Of a DNA stretch of 64,000 nt, positions 43,263-52,858 are shown piece by piece (the stretch's first letter is position 1; each line of letters starts with the position of its first letter). The notes below the pieces were generated by a model. The model was not told the DNA's origin and made no database searches. It saw nothing but the letters and a program-made list of their open reading frames with translations. Origin of the DNA: CALDUY01 sp046350255 (GTDB taxonomy: Bacteria > Planctomycetota > Planctomycetia > Gemmatales > Gemmataceae); the NCBI GenBank assembly GCA_046350255.1, contig JAXMAV010000004.1, positions 62,001 to 126,000 on the forward strand, read 5' to 3'. The position numbers and the translations under genes are program-made.

Positions 43263-43976
43263 CTAGCTGCGGCGCGAGCCAGGGTACGCCAGCAAACGAA
43301 AGCCCGAGCGCCAGTGCCACAACATGCTCGACTCGTTGCCCACCATCATGGTGGTGTGTAGCTCGGTGAAGCCGAGTGCCCGCAGAGCCACGACACAGGC
43401 GTTCAGCAGTGCCGTGCCGATCCCTTGCCCCGCTTCTCGACTGTGGACGAAGATCCACGTCAGATGGGGCCGACCGAGACGCCGGGCCAGAGCGTCGGTG
43501 GGAGGTGGGTCGAGCCACACGTAAGCGGCCCAGTCAGTGGGGTCTGCATTGGGAACCAGCGTGACCAGCAGCGCGCCCACCAGCTCGCCATCGCGAGACA
43601 CCGCCGCGAAACTGGCAGCCTCGATCCATGGCCCGTCTCCACCCGCCTGGACACGTTCCAGGCATTCGCGCGCCACCAGCGCACGCGCCTCCGGGCTCAG
43701 ACCGGCGAATGGCTGTTGCTGGGCGAAAGCATTTGCGAACACCGAGACGGCGGCATCCCAGTCGTCCGCGTGGAAGGGCCGCACCGTCACGGGAGCAGCG
43801 GTCGGCCCCGTCGGACCCTGCAAGTCGAGCGCGGCATGATAGAAGCGGGGGCAGGGTGACATCCACACCACCCCCTCGTGATAGCTGTAGCGATAAGCCG
43901 CATGGCGCGGCAGGCGACGAAATTCGTCGGGTGCCAGCCGCAGGTCGAGCAGCGGCATCCATTCCTCGGTGGACAC
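43263..43976 (-). CDS. GNAT-family N-acetyltransferase
   Basis: 237 residues starting at a GTG (43976) with GGGAGGG upstream. The C-terminal 170 residues carry the GNAT fold: VRPFHADDWDAAVSVFANAF, DGELVGALLVTLVP, HLTWIFVHSREAGQGIGTAL (the acetyl-CoA-binding loop), ALGFTELHTTMMVGN and HWRSGFRLLAYPG. The N-terminal 65 residues are an unusual extension (LLDLRLAPDEFRRLPRHAAY) of unknown role. The substrate is not predictable. Confidence 0.85.
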   Translation of the reverse strand: MSTEEWMPLLDLRLAPDEFRRLPRHAAYRYSYHEGVVWMSPCPRFYHAALDLQGPTGPTAAPVTVRPFHADDWDAAVSVFANAFAQQQPFAGLSPEARALVARECLERVQAGGDGPWIEAASFAAVSRDGELVGALLVTLVPNADPTDWAAYVWLDPPPTDALARRLGRPHLTWIFVHSREAGQGIGTALLNACVVALRALGFTELHTTMMVGNESSMLWHWRSGFRLLAYPGSRRS

Positions 43977-44002
43977 GATCCGCCGCCCTCCCCTGCCTCA
44001 GA

Positions 44003-45328
44003 CTAGCCGAGCAGCTGCTTGACCGGCTTGCCCTCGGGGCACAGCTCAATCGGTCGGCCGTCCTGGGTCTTGAACCAGGTGTGCAGCGGGATCCCCAGCG
44101 CCGTGTAGATGGTGGCCGCCAGATCCGCCGGGGTCACCGGGTTGTCGGTGACGAACTCGCCGAGTTTGTTGGTGGCGCCGACCACCTGGCCCCGCTTCAC
44201 GCCACCGCCACCCAGGCAGGCCACACCGGCCGAGGCCCAGTGATCGCGCCCCGCCGAGGGATTGATCTTGGGAGTCCGGCCAAAATCGCCGAACCAGACC
44301 ACCAGGGTGCTGTCGAGCAGCCCGCGATCGTGGAGATCCTCGAGCAACGCCGAGTAGCCACGATCGAGGACAGGCAGCTTGCGATCCTTGAGGCTGCGGA
44401 AATTGTTCTGGTGCGTGTCCCAGCCGCCATCGGTCACGGTGACGAAGTGCACCCCCGACTCGACGAGCCGGCGTGCCAGCAGGCACGACTGGCCGAACAT
44501 GTTCATGCCGTAGCGCTCGCGCGTCTTCTCAGACTCGCTGGCCAGGTCGTAGGCCTTCTTGGCCCGGGGTGAGGTGATCAGGCCGTGCGCCTTCTCGTAG
44601 AAGGCATCGCGAGCCTTGACCGGGGTGGATAGCTCTTCGCCCGCCTGATCGAACCGCTCCACCTGGTTGAGCATGGAGTAACGTCGGGCCAGCCGGGCTC
44701 GCTGAGCGTCGGCCACCGACAGATCGCGCACCGTGAACCCCGCCTTGCTGGGGTCGTCTGGCACTTCAAAGGCGTTGAACTCATCGCCGAGGAAGCCGGC
44801 GATGCCGCCGTTGAACCGTCGATCGATCGACCGGCCCAGCTGAACGAACGGCATCATCCCTTCGTTGTACCCGCGCTGCTTCGCCACCACCGAGCCGAAG
44901 CAGGGGAACGGCAGCGTCGGGTTCCAGCGATGACCGGTCATCATGATGTGGTCGGCGACACCGTGGCTACCATTCTTCGGATCGTGTCCGCGAATGATGC
45001 TGTACTTGTCGGTGTTGCGCGCCAGCAGCGGCAGATGCTCGGCCACCTGCACGCCGGGCAGTGTGGTCGGGATGGTCTTGAACTCGCCACGCACCTCGGC
45101 CGGAGCGTCCGGCTTGGGGTCGAAGCTGTCGTGATGGCTGGGGCCACCCTGCATCCACATCAGGATGCAGCTGATCGATTTGCGTTGCGCGGCCGGCTGG
45201 GCGGCCTGGGCGCGGAGGAAGGTGTCGAGCCCCAGGCCTAGACTGGCAAGCCCACCCACGCGCAGGAACGTGCGCCGGGAAAGGCCCCGACAATCCGACG
45301 AGGAAGCACCAGTGAAGAGATCGAGCAT
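44003..45328 (-). CDS. DUF1501 protein (Tat-exported)
   Basis: 441 residues. The Tat motif SRRTFLRVGG is followed by a hydrophobic stretch. DUF1501 markers: CILMWMQGGPSHHDSFDPKP, APAEVRGEFKTI, GVQVAEHLPLLARN, GHDPKNGSHGVADHIMMTGH, VTVTDGGWDTHQNNF, LLDSTLVVWFGDFGRTP, SAGRDHWASAG, GEFVTDNPVTPADLA. This is a second copy in the window, closer to the common planctomycete type than that at 22.2 kb. It begins just after the two PQQ propeller genes in the same direction (about 218 bases), which often accompany it. Confidence 0.93.
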   Translation of the reverse strand: MLDLFTGASSSDCRGLSRRTFLRVGGLASLGLGLDTFLRAQAAQPAAQRKSISCILMWMQGGPSHHDSFDPKPDAPAEVRGEFKTIPTTLPGVQVAEHLPLLARNTDKYSIIRGHDPKNGSHGVADHIMMTGHRWNPTLPFPCFGSVVAKQRGYNEGMMPFVQLGRSIDRRFNGGIAGFLGDEFNAFEVPDDPSKAGFTVRDLSVADAQRARLARRYSMLNQVERFDQAGEELSTPVKARDAFYEKAHGLITSPRAKKAYDLASESEKTRERYGMNMFGQSCLLARRLVESGVHFVTVTDGGWDTHQNNFRSLKDRKLPVLDRGYSALLEDLHDRGLLDSTLVVWFGDFGRTPKINPSAGRDHWASAGVACLGGGGVKRGQVVGATNKLGEFVTDNPVTPADLAATIYTALGIPLHTWFKTQDGRPIELCPEGKPVKQLLG

Positions 45329-45546
45329 GGCTGCTCTAACCTCGAGTACGGGAAGGTGGGTAATATGGCGGGACGGAGTGCGGGAGAGATCTCCGGGTGT
45401 ATAGTGACGAACTTTCCGACAAAGTCAACTCAAAATAGGGTGGAATGCTCCGCTGGCGCGAGGCCCGCCGATGGGACACTCGCGCGGGCGGAAGCAATCC
45501 GGAAAGCCGGTGGGGTCCCCCTGCTCTGCTGGAGGCACTCCACCCG

Positions 45547-46815
45547 TTACTTCGCCTTCACGTCGTAGGCGTAGAGCACATCCCAGTCGCGGATGTACAG
45601 CACGCCGTTCGCCACCACCGGATGGGCCCAGGCCGGAAGCTTGCTGCGATCCGGCTGCTTGAAGCGGCCCCGCTCCTTCAGCCCGGGGTTGGCCTCGACC
45701 AGGCAAACGGTGCCATCCTCGCCCCGATGGTAGAGATGCCCGTCCGCGTAGGTGATCGATCCCTTGCCCGCGCTGCGAGCGCTGCCGGCCTCGCTGCCAT
45801 CCTTGAAGTTCACGCACAGCAGAGTGTTGCTGCCTGTGCCGTAGATGTGCCCATCGAGCAGGATCAGGCCGCCATGGTGGTTCTGCATCTTCTTGACGAA
45901 GTACATCTCCTCGGCCTTGAAGCTGTCGCCGTCACGCACCACCCGGGCACGTCCGCCGCCGGTGCCGTACGACGAGGCAGCGAAGACGGAATCGTCGTGA
46001 AACAACGGTGTCGAGCAGTTGGCGGTGCGGTTCGCCGGTGCTTCGTAGTGCCACAGCACCTTGCCGTCCTTCGCCGCAACGCCGATCACCCCGCCACTCA
46101 GGAACTGGACATACTGCTTGACGTTGCCCGACTCGGCCACAATGGCCGACGCATACGCTGCGCTGGCGTAAGACCCGCGGTCCGACTTCAACCCCTTCGT
46201 CGTGGCTCGCCAGATCACTGAGCCGTCCTTCTTCTGCAGCGCCACGAGGGCGGCCTTTTCGCCACCCGGCGTGCAGACGAGCACCTCGCCATCGATGAGC
46301 GGCGACTCGGCGTAGGCCCAGGGCCCGACTCGCCCGCCGAACTCCTTGCGCAGATCCTTCTGCCAGATCAGCGTTCCCTTCTCGGCGTCGAGGCAGGCCA
46401 GCACGCCGTTCGAGCTAATGGCGTAGGCGCGCCCCTGATCGATGGTCGGCGTCGAGCGCGGCCCGGCCCAGTCGCCCATCGTCTGGCCAATCTTCGTCGC
46501 CCAGAGTTCCTTGCCCGTGGCCGTATCCAGGCAGAGGACCGACTCGTCAAAGGTACCCTTCACGCGCCGCTCGTCGGGCATATCCTTCGCGCCCATCACA
46601 TACAGCTTGCCGCCAACCATCGAGGGTGTCGAGTAACCGCCGCCCAGGCCGGTCGCCTTCCACAGGAGTTTCGGCGGGCCGTCGGCCCAGCGAGTAAGCA
46701 ATCCCTTCTCTTTCGAGATGCCCGTGCGGTCGGGGCCGCGCCACTGAGGCCAGTCGGCCGCGGGAACGGCCAGGGTCAGACTGAGCAGGAGAAACAGAGA
46801 TACAAACGATCGCAT
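45547..46815 (-). CDS. BamB-like PQQ beta-propeller protein, copy 1
   Basis: 422 residues. A signal peptide (RSFVSLFLLLSLTLAVPAA) precedes the planctomycete opening DWPQWRGPDRTGISKEKGLL. Repeated blades carry the W-x-G-style PQQ-repeat ends (LWATKIGQTMGDWAGPRSTP, CLDTATGKELW, GVAAKDGKVLWHY, YADGHLYHRGEDGTVCLVEA). The family forms an eight-bladed propeller and is associated with outer membrane assembly (BamB) or PQQ binding, but its role in planctomycetes is open. The next gene is a paralogue of about 45% apparent identity by eye, in tandem. Confidence 0.9.
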   Translation of the reverse strand: MRSFVSLFLLLSLTLAVPAADWPQWRGPDRTGISKEKGLLTRWADGPPKLLWKATGLGGGYSTPSMVGGKLYVMGAKDMPDERRVKGTFDESVLCLDTATGKELWATKIGQTMGDWAGPRSTPTIDQGRAYAISSNGVLACLDAEKGTLIWQKDLRKEFGGRVGPWAYAESPLIDGEVLVCTPGGEKAALVALQKKDGSVIWRATTKGLKSDRGSYASAAYASAIVAESGNVKQYVQFLSGGVIGVAAKDGKVLWHYEAPANRTANCSTPLFHDDSVFAASSYGTGGGRARVVRDGDSFKAEEMYFVKKMQNHHGGLILLDGHIYGTGSNTLLCVNFKDGSEAGSARSAGKGSITYADGHLYHRGEDGTVCLVEANPGLKERGRFKQPDRSKLPAWAHPVVANGVLYIRDWDVLYAYDVKAK

Positions 46816-46878
46816 GAGGATCTTACTCCAACGCGGGGAAGGCGAGTCGGCGGGACGCTGGCAGGAGAGAGACGCAGG

Positions 46879-48159
46879 TCACCGGGTTCGCAGATCATAG
46901 CACAGCAGCACGTCCTGATCCCGCAGGTAGAGCTTGCCGCCCGCCACCACAGGATGGGCCCAGGCGCGCTCGCGGCTTCGGTCGGGCTGCTTGAAGCGTC
47001 CTTTTTCCTTGTACTCCTGCGGGTTGGCCTCGACCAGACAGACCACGCCATCCTCCCCACGAACGATCAGATGGCCATCGGCGTAGGTCACCGCACCCTT
47101 GCCCGCGCTGCGAGCCGACCAGCGGACCTTGCCCGTCTTGAAATCCAGACAGACCAGCGTGCCGCGCGTCGTCCCGTAGACATGGCCATTCACCAGGACC
47201 ATACCGCCGTGGTGGTTCTGCATCTCGTCGGCGAAGTATACCTGCTCGGCCTTCCAGGCGTCGCCCGCGCGAGTGATCTTCGCCCGTCCTCCGCCCACGT
47301 TGTAGCTCGCCGCGGCGAACACCGAATCCTCAGCCACGATCGGCGTGGAACAATTGGCGTTGCTCCCTGTCCCGGGGGCGTCGTAGTGCCACAGGAGCTT
47401 GCCGTTGGCCGCGTCCACTCCCACCACACCGCCCGCCAGGAACTGCACGTACTGCTTCACGCCCTGAAACTCGCCCACCACCGCCGAGGCATACCCCGCC
47501 TCGCCGTAGGTGCCCGGGCCGCGCATCTTCCCCTTGCTTTCGCGCGGCTTGACCTTCAGCCCGCGCACCGCCGTCCGCCAGATCTCCTTGCCGTTGGCCC
47601 GATCCAGACACACGAGGGCGGCGGCTTCGCCTCCTGGCGTGCAGATCACCCGGTTGCCATCCACCAGGGGAGACTCGGCGTAGGCCCACTTGCCGTGCCG
47701 CCCGGCGAAGTCGGCCTGCAGATCGCGCTTCCACAGCACGGTACCCTTGTCGGCGCTGACGCAGGTCACCTTGCCATCGCTGCTGAGTGCGAGGACTCGA
47801 TCCCCATCCACTGTCGGGGTCGAACGTGGCCCCGGGTAGCTGCCGCGCTCCGCGCCCACCTCGGTGGACCAGAGCGTCTTGCCGTCCTGCAGGTTCAGAC
47901 AGCGGAGGTACTCGGTACGCCCCTTGGCTCCCAGGAGGTAGATGCGATCGTTGGCGATCGACACCGTGGAGTAGCCACTCCCCAGTCCGGTCACCTTCCA
48001 GGCCAGCTTCGGACCGCCCTCCGGCCAGGTGGTCAGCAGCCCCGTTTCGCTCGACAGTCCCGTGCGGTTCGGCCCACGCCACTGAGGCCAGTCGCTCGAG
48101 GCTGCCGCGAGAAGAGTGGTGGTAATCAACAGGATGAGGACGGTCAGACGAGGTCGCAT
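46879..48159 (-). CDS. BamB-like PQQ beta-propeller protein, copy 2
   Basis: 426 residues from the ATG at 48159 (AGGAGAG upstream; a longer frame to 48204 is less likely). Signal peptide LTVLILLITTTLLAAASS, then DWPQWRGPNRTGLSSETGLL. The repeat plan matches copy 1: LYLRDQDVLLCYDLRTR, VYGTTRGTLVCLDFKTGK, HGGMVLVNGHVYG, YPGPRSTPTVDGDRVLAL. It lies 63 bases upstream of copy 1, so one transcript is likely. It arose by duplication. Confidence 0.9.
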   Translation of the reverse strand: MRPRLTVLILLITTTLLAAASSDWPQWRGPNRTGLSSETGLLTTWPEGGPKLAWKVTGLGSGYSTVSIANDRIYLLGAKGRTEYLRCLNLQDGKTLWSTEVGAERGSYPGPRSTPTVDGDRVLALSSDGKVTCVSADKGTVLWKRDLQADFAGRHGKWAYAESPLVDGNRVICTPGGEAAALVCLDRANGKEIWRTAVRGLKVKPRESKGKMRGPGTYGEAGYASAVVGEFQGVKQYVQFLAGGVVGVDAANGKLLWHYDAPGTGSNANCSTPIVAEDSVFAAASYNVGGGRAKITRAGDAWKAEQVYFADEMQNHHGGMVLVNGHVYGTTRGTLVCLDFKTGKVRWSARSAGKGAVTYADGHLIVRGEDGVVCLVEANPQEYKEKGRFKQPDRSRERAWAHPVVAGGKLYLRDQDVLLCYDLRTR

Positions 48160-48299
48160 CGGCTTGCTCTCCTGGCATCGAGATAAAGTCTCCGCAGGAT
48201 TCAACCCCGCGAGCGCTCATCGGCACCGCGCGAAATCTTCCTCTCCCTTCGTGCCGCCGAGGTAGAATAGCCCATTCCATCCTCGCCAGGGCCCGGGCC

Positions 48300-51200
48300 A
48301 TGACCACTCCTTCCGACGCGTTCGACCCCTCGCTGAGCCTTCTGGAACGGTTCGACCGCGCCTGGCAGCAGCACGGGTACCCCGACCTCACCTCGTACCT
48401 GCCCGGGCACGACGATCCGGCCCGGCGCTCGACGCTGCTCGATCTGATCCGCATCGACCTGGAATATCGCTGGAAGAGCGAGAATGGCTGCCTCATCGAG
48501 GAGTACCTGGCCCGCCATCCCGAGGTGGCCGCTGACCCCGATGCGCTGGTCGAGCTGATCGCCTGGGAGTACGAACTGCGCCAGCGTCTCGAATCCGCAC
48601 CGACCGTCGACGAGTACGCCCGACGGTTCCCCCAGCTGGCCGAGCAGCTCGCGGAGCGCCTGGCCCGGATCGACGTCGAGGCTGCGCCTGCGTCCCGACC
48701 GGGCCCGGTCGTTCGACCATCGCTGCCAGGTTATGTGCTGGAAGAGGAAGTGGGCCAGGGCGGCATGGGAACCGTCTACCGCGCCCGCGAGGAGAGCCTG
48801 CAGCGCGAGGTCGCCGTCAAGCTGCTGCGCGACGACCGCGTGGATCCTGGCCTGCGACAACGCTTCGTCGTGGAGGCACGCATCACCGGGCAGCTGCAGC
48901 ATCCAGGCATCCCTGCCATCCACGAGCTGGGAACCCTGCCAGACGGTCGACCGTTCCTCGCCATGAAGCTGGTGCGCGGCCGAACGTTGCAGGCGCTGCT
49001 AGCCGAGCGTTCCGAGGCCGACCACGAGCGCGGCCGCTTCCTCGCCATCTTCGAGCAGATCTGTCAGGCGGTTGGCTATGCTCACGCCAACGGGGTGATT
49101 CATCGTGACTTGAAGCCGGGCAACGTCATGGTTGGCGCTTTTGGCGAGGTCCAGGTGATGGACTGGGGCCTGGCCCGGGTGATGGGCAGTTCTGAAACCA
49201 CTGGCGGAACCGATACGGCGATCACCACGACGCCAACGCACGACCAGACGCAGGCGGGAACGATCCTGGGGACGCCGGCCTACATGGCGCCGGAGCAGGC
49301 ACGAGGCGAGCGGGACCAGATCGACGCGCGCAGCGACGTGTTCGGGCTGGGGGCCATCCTCTACCAGATCCTGACGGGAGAAATGCTCTATCGCGGATCG
49401 GCCATGGAGGTGGTGCAGCGTGCCCGCCGCGCCGACCTGGCCGAGGCACTCGGCCGACTGGCTTCCAGCGGGGTGGAGTCCGAGCTTGTGGCACTGGCTC
49501 AACGCTGCCTGGCAGCGCTGCCCGCCGAGCGTCCCGCGGATGCCGGTGTCGTGGCCGCGGAGGTGGGCCGGTTGCGGGCTGCTGCCGAGGAGCGCGCCCG
49601 CCGCGCCGAGCAGGAGCGCGCGGCTGCCCTGGTCCGCGAGTCCGAGTCGCGCAAGCGCCGCCGGGTGTGGCTGGCCCTGGCGGCAGTTCTGTTTGCCGGG
49701 GTGATCGGAACCACCCTCGGTATGATTCAGGCGAGAAACTTCGCCGAGGCCGAACACTCCGCCAACCTCCAGGCCCAGCAGGAAAAGATCAACGCCAGGG
49801 TGGCCGAACAGGCGGAGAAAGCTGCCAAGGTACAGGCACAGCTAGATCGGGACCGCAAGGAAGTCGAGCGCCGCTATGCTCAGGCCATCGCCGACTTTGT
49901 GCAGTTCGATTTCCTCGCGTTAACAAGCGTCGAGGGTCAGGACCGCTTTGGTGGCGAGGGGAAGCTGTCCCTGCACCGGAACACCACGCTGCGAGAACTG
50001 CTAGACCGGGCCGCAGCCAAGCTTGACCAGCGCCAGGACCTGGATCCTAGAACAGAGGCAGACCTTCGCTGGATGATCGGCGTGAACTATCGCGCAGTCG
50101 GTCAATTCGAGCGAGCGGTTATCTGGCTCGAAAAGTGTGTCGCCCTCCGCGAAAAATACCTTGGACCTCTTGCGCCCCCCACCCTCGAGGCTCAGAACAG
50201 TCTGGGAGTGGCCTATCGCGCCGCGGGTAGACTATCCGAAGCCCGGGCCGTCCAGACCAAGCTACGAGACACCTATTTGGCTCAAGAAGGTCCTCAATCC
50301 CCCAGAACCCTTTCTGCGCGGTATAACGTGGCCCTGATCCAGCACCTGCAGGGGAATCATGCCGAGGCTCTTGCCGAGTTCACGGAGGTCAGCAAACTCC
50401 AGGCCAGCGTCCTCGGTGCCCAGCACGCCGATACCCTGCGAACTCTTAACGCCCTGGCTGCGACCTGCGACGCGGCGGGCAAACTTTCTCAGGCCATCGC
50501 GCTTTATGAAGATCTCCACAAGCGCATGGCGAGCACACTGGGAGCCACGCACCGCACCACTCTTTCCACATTGGGCAACCTGGGCAACGCTTACTACCAG
50601 ACTGGCAAACTGACTCAGGCCGTTGCTCTCCATGAACGTGTGCTTGAGGGAAGAAAGAGCACCCTGGAACCGGATCATCCCGACACCCTGCTGGCCATGA
50701 ATAACCTGGCAGGTGCCTACTGCGCTGCCAGGCGTTTTGGTCAAGCTATTCCCCTTTTTGAACAGGTGCGCGACCTGCAGATCCGAACCCTTGGCAGTGA
50801 CCATCCCGACACACTCACCACGCTCAACAATCTCGCCGTGGCTTATCACGACTGCGGTAAGCTTTCTCAGGCCATCACTCTTTATGAGCAGGTGAGAGCC
50901 ATCCGCATGAAAAAGGGGGAAGCCGGCCAGACTGCTCTGCTCACCACCCTGAACAATCTGGCCATGGCCTATCAGGACTCCGGCAAACCCGAGCTAGCCT
51001 TCCCCATCCTCGACGAGGTCCGCACAGCCCTCATTTCCCGGGTAGGACGCGAGCATCCCGCCACCATCCTGACCACGGCAAACCTGGCCTCCAACCTTCA
51101 GGCGGTCAATCAGTTACCCCGGGCTCTTCCGCTCTTTGAAGAAGCAGCTGTGGGCCTCGAGAAGCTCCGATTCCAGCACCCCCATTGCGATACCATTCTT

Positions 51201-51686
51201 CCCAACACCATCACGGCATGCGAGCAAGCTCGACAGCTGGATCGAGCGGAACACTGGCGGCGCAAATGGCTTGCCGTGGTGAAGGCTCGCAGTGGAGCGA
51301 CCCACGCCGACTATGCCGTTGAACTTGTGGGGCTGGGCGGGAACCTGGTGCAGCAAAGAAAGTGGACCGAAGCCGAAGTCCTTCTGCGAGAGGCGCTGGC
51401 TATTTTGTCCCGAGCGCACCCATCGGAATGGGCCACCCTGGCTGCCCGTTCCCTTCTGGGCGAGTCGCTGGCTGAACAGAAGCGATACACCGAGGCAGAG
51501 CCCCTCCTTGTTGGGGCTATGGACGAAATGAAGAAGCGCGCCTGGCGGCTCATGTTGGAACCGAATCGCCGGCCACTTATCCTGGCAGCCATCGACCGGC
51601 TCATTCAGCTCTATACAGCCACCAGCCGCCCCGACGAGGTCAAGAAATGGCAGGCCGAGCGGGCGAAGTACGCCGTGAAGAAGTAG
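48300..51686 (+). CDS. Membrane serine/threonine protein kinase with TPR C-terminus
   Basis: 1128 residues. Residues 1-140 are an N-terminal planctomycete kinase leader (SYLPGHDDPARRSTLLDLIR, DLEYRWKSENGCLIEEYLAR). The kinase domain (144-425) has GQGGMGTVY, Lys174 (VAVKLL), HRDLKPGNVM (268-277), DWG in place of DFG at 288-290, and GTPAYMAPEQARG. A juxtamembrane Arg/Glu coiled coil leads to one transmembrane helix at about 457-478. The C-terminal region from about 590 to 1100 is TPR-like, with repeats such as LNNLAVAYHDCGKLSQAITLYEQ-type units of about 42 residues (kinesin-light-chain style). The kinase is probably active; DWG is common in this clade. Target binding by the TPR is inferred. Confidence 0.92.
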   Translation: MTTPSDAFDPSLSLLERFDRAWQQHGYPDLTSYLPGHDDPARRSTLLDLIRIDLEYRWKSENGCLIEEYLARHPEVAADPDALVELIAWEYELRQRLESAPTVDEYARRFPQLAEQLAERLARIDVEAAPASRPGPVVRPSLPGYVLEEEVGQGGMGTVYRAREESLQREVAVKLLRDDRVDPGLRQRFVVEARITGQLQHPGIPAIHELGTLPDGRPFLAMKLVRGRTLQALLAERSEADHERGRFLAIFEQICQAVGYAHANGVIHRDLKPGNVMVGAFGEVQVMDWGLARVMGSSETTGGTDTAITTTPTHDQTQAGTILGTPAYMAPEQARGERDQIDARSDVFGLGAILYQILTGEMLYRGSAMEVVQRARRADLAEALGRLASSGVESELVALAQRCLAALPAERPADAGVVAAEVGRLRAAAEERARRAEQERAAALVRESESRKRRRVWLALAAVLFAGVIGTTLGMIQARNFAEAEHSANLQAQQEKINARVAEQAEKAAKVQAQLDRDRKEVERRYAQAIADFVQFDFLALTSVEGQDRFGGEGKLSLHRNTTLRELLDRAAAKLDQRQDLDPRTEADLRWMIGVNYRAVGQFERAVIWLEKCVALREKYLGPLAPPTLEAQNSLGVAYRAAGRLSEARAVQTKLRDTYLAQEGPQSPRTLSARYNVALIQHLQGNHAEALAEFTEVSKLQASVLGAQHADTLRTLNALAATCDAAGKLSQAIALYEDLHKRMASTLGATHRTTLSTLGNLGNAYYQTGKLTQAVALHERVLEGRKSTLEPDHPDTLLAMNNLAGAYCAARRFGQAIPLFEQVRDLQIRTLGSDHPDTLTTLNNLAVAYHDCGKLSQAITLYEQVRAIRMKKGEAGQTALLTTLNNLAMAYQDSGKPELAFPILDEVRTALISRVGREHPATILTTANLASNLQAVNQLPRALPLFEEAAVGLEKLRFQHPHCDTILPNTITACEQARQLDRAEHWRRKWLAVVKARSGATHADYAVELVGLGGNLVQQRKWTEAEVLLREALAILSRAHPSEWATLAARSLLGESLAEQKRYTEAEPLLVGAMDEMKKRAWRLMLEPNRRPLILAAIDRLIQLYTATSRPDEVKKWQAERAKYAVKK

Positions 51687-51693
51687 GCCGGCC

Positions 51694-52839
51694 TCACTCG
51701 GCGCCGTCGAGCTTCACCCGGACGCGCTGGTTGATGCGCAGCACGTTCTTGGCGTCGTTCTTCAGCTGGATAATCACTTCCAGGGTGCGGATGTCGTTGT
51801 ACTGCATCGGCTCGAGCAAGACGGCCCGGCGCTGGGTGAACCAGTCGGAGATGCGCAGCACCTCGCCACGCCACTCACCCGACCCGGTGATGTCATCGCT
51901 GATGGTGGCCTTCTGCCCGATGTGCAGCTTGGCGGCAAACTCCTGCTCGACCTCGGCGCGAACGATGCGGTCGCCAGAGGGGCAGAATTCGATGGCCGGC
52001 CGACTACGTGCCGCGCCCAGCATTTCGCCGACATTCACCAGGCGGCGGAGAATCATTCCCTTGCAAGGAGCAGTCAGGGCACATTCGCGCAGGCCAACGT
52101 CGGCCTTCTGCACCTGCTCCTGCTTGGCTTCCACCTCGAGTTGAGCCATGCGGACGGCGGATTGCGGATCCATCGACTGGGCCAGTTCCAGCCGGGACTC
52201 CTCGACGCGGACGCCGGCCTGGGCCTCAGCCACCAGCTTGTTGGCCGATTCGACATCCTCGGAGGTGCCGCCCACCTTGTCCTGGAAGAACCGGCGAGCC
52301 TTCCGCGCCTGGGCCTCGGCCGCCTCCAGCTTCCGGTTGGCCGCGTCCAGGGCCGCCTTCTGCATGATCACGCGCGTCTTGTGCTGGGCGATCAGCTTAC
52401 GCGCCTGCACCAGCTTCTCGCGGGCGGCCTGCAGATCGACCTGTGCCTCCTTCAAGCGCGCCTGGGCCAGGGCGTCGTCCACCTTGAGCAACACGGTCCC
52501 CTCGTCCACTTCCTTGCCCTCGGGTACGTTGGCCTCGACGACGCGGCCCGGCAGAGCTGGGTAGAGCGGACGCACACCGCCTTCGACGTCCACGTAGGCT
52601 ACCGCGACGGCGCGCCGTTCGGATTGGCTAGGCGGCGGTGTCGGCGTCGAAGGCCTGGCCAGTGGGCTGATCGACAGGCCAGCGATAGCAAACGACACGC
52701 CCATCGACAGTAGCCCCAGTCCCATAAACCAGGGAGTCCAGCGGCTGGCCGTGTTCGGAAGTGGTGCCTTTTCCATGATTGCGGGCCGGGTTGGAGTCAG
52801 GACAGGGAAGCGGTCCATGGCGGACTTCTCCAGGGGCAT
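51694..52839 (-). CDS. HlyD/DevB-type periplasmic adaptor of an ABC exporter
   Basis: 381 residues as drawn; in-frame ATGs at 52818 and 52776 are also possible starts. One N-terminal helix (PWFMGLGLLSMGVSFAIAGL) precedes a Pro-rich stretch, then the lipoyl half (ALPGRVVEANVPEGKEVDEG), a long helical hairpin (about 115-235; AQARLKEAQVDLQAAREKLVQARKL), the second lipoyl half (APCKGMILRRLVNVGEMLG) and a barrel with QEFAAKLHIGQKATIS. It converges with the kinase gene after 7 bases. It is the last gene of a five-gene operon. Confidence 0.9.
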   Translation of the reverse strand: MPLEKSAMDRFPVLTPTRPAIMEKAPLPNTASRWTPWFMGLGLLSMGVSFAIAGLSISPLARPSTPTPPPSQSERRAVAVAYVDVEGGVRPLYPALPGRVVEANVPEGKEVDEGTVLLKVDDALAQARLKEAQVDLQAAREKLVQARKLIAQHKTRVIMQKAALDAANRKLEAAEAQARKARRFFQDKVGGTSEDVESANKLVAEAQAGVRVEESRLELAQSMDPQSAVRMAQLEVEAKQEQVQKADVGLRECALTAPCKGMILRRLVNVGEMLGAARSRPAIEFCPSGDRIVRAEVEQEFAAKLHIGQKATISDDITGSGEWRGEVLRISDWFTQRRAVLLEPMQYNDIRTLEVIIQLKNDAKNVLRINQRVRVKLDGAE

Positions 52840-52858
52840 GCCGCGGGGGCGGTGCCTC

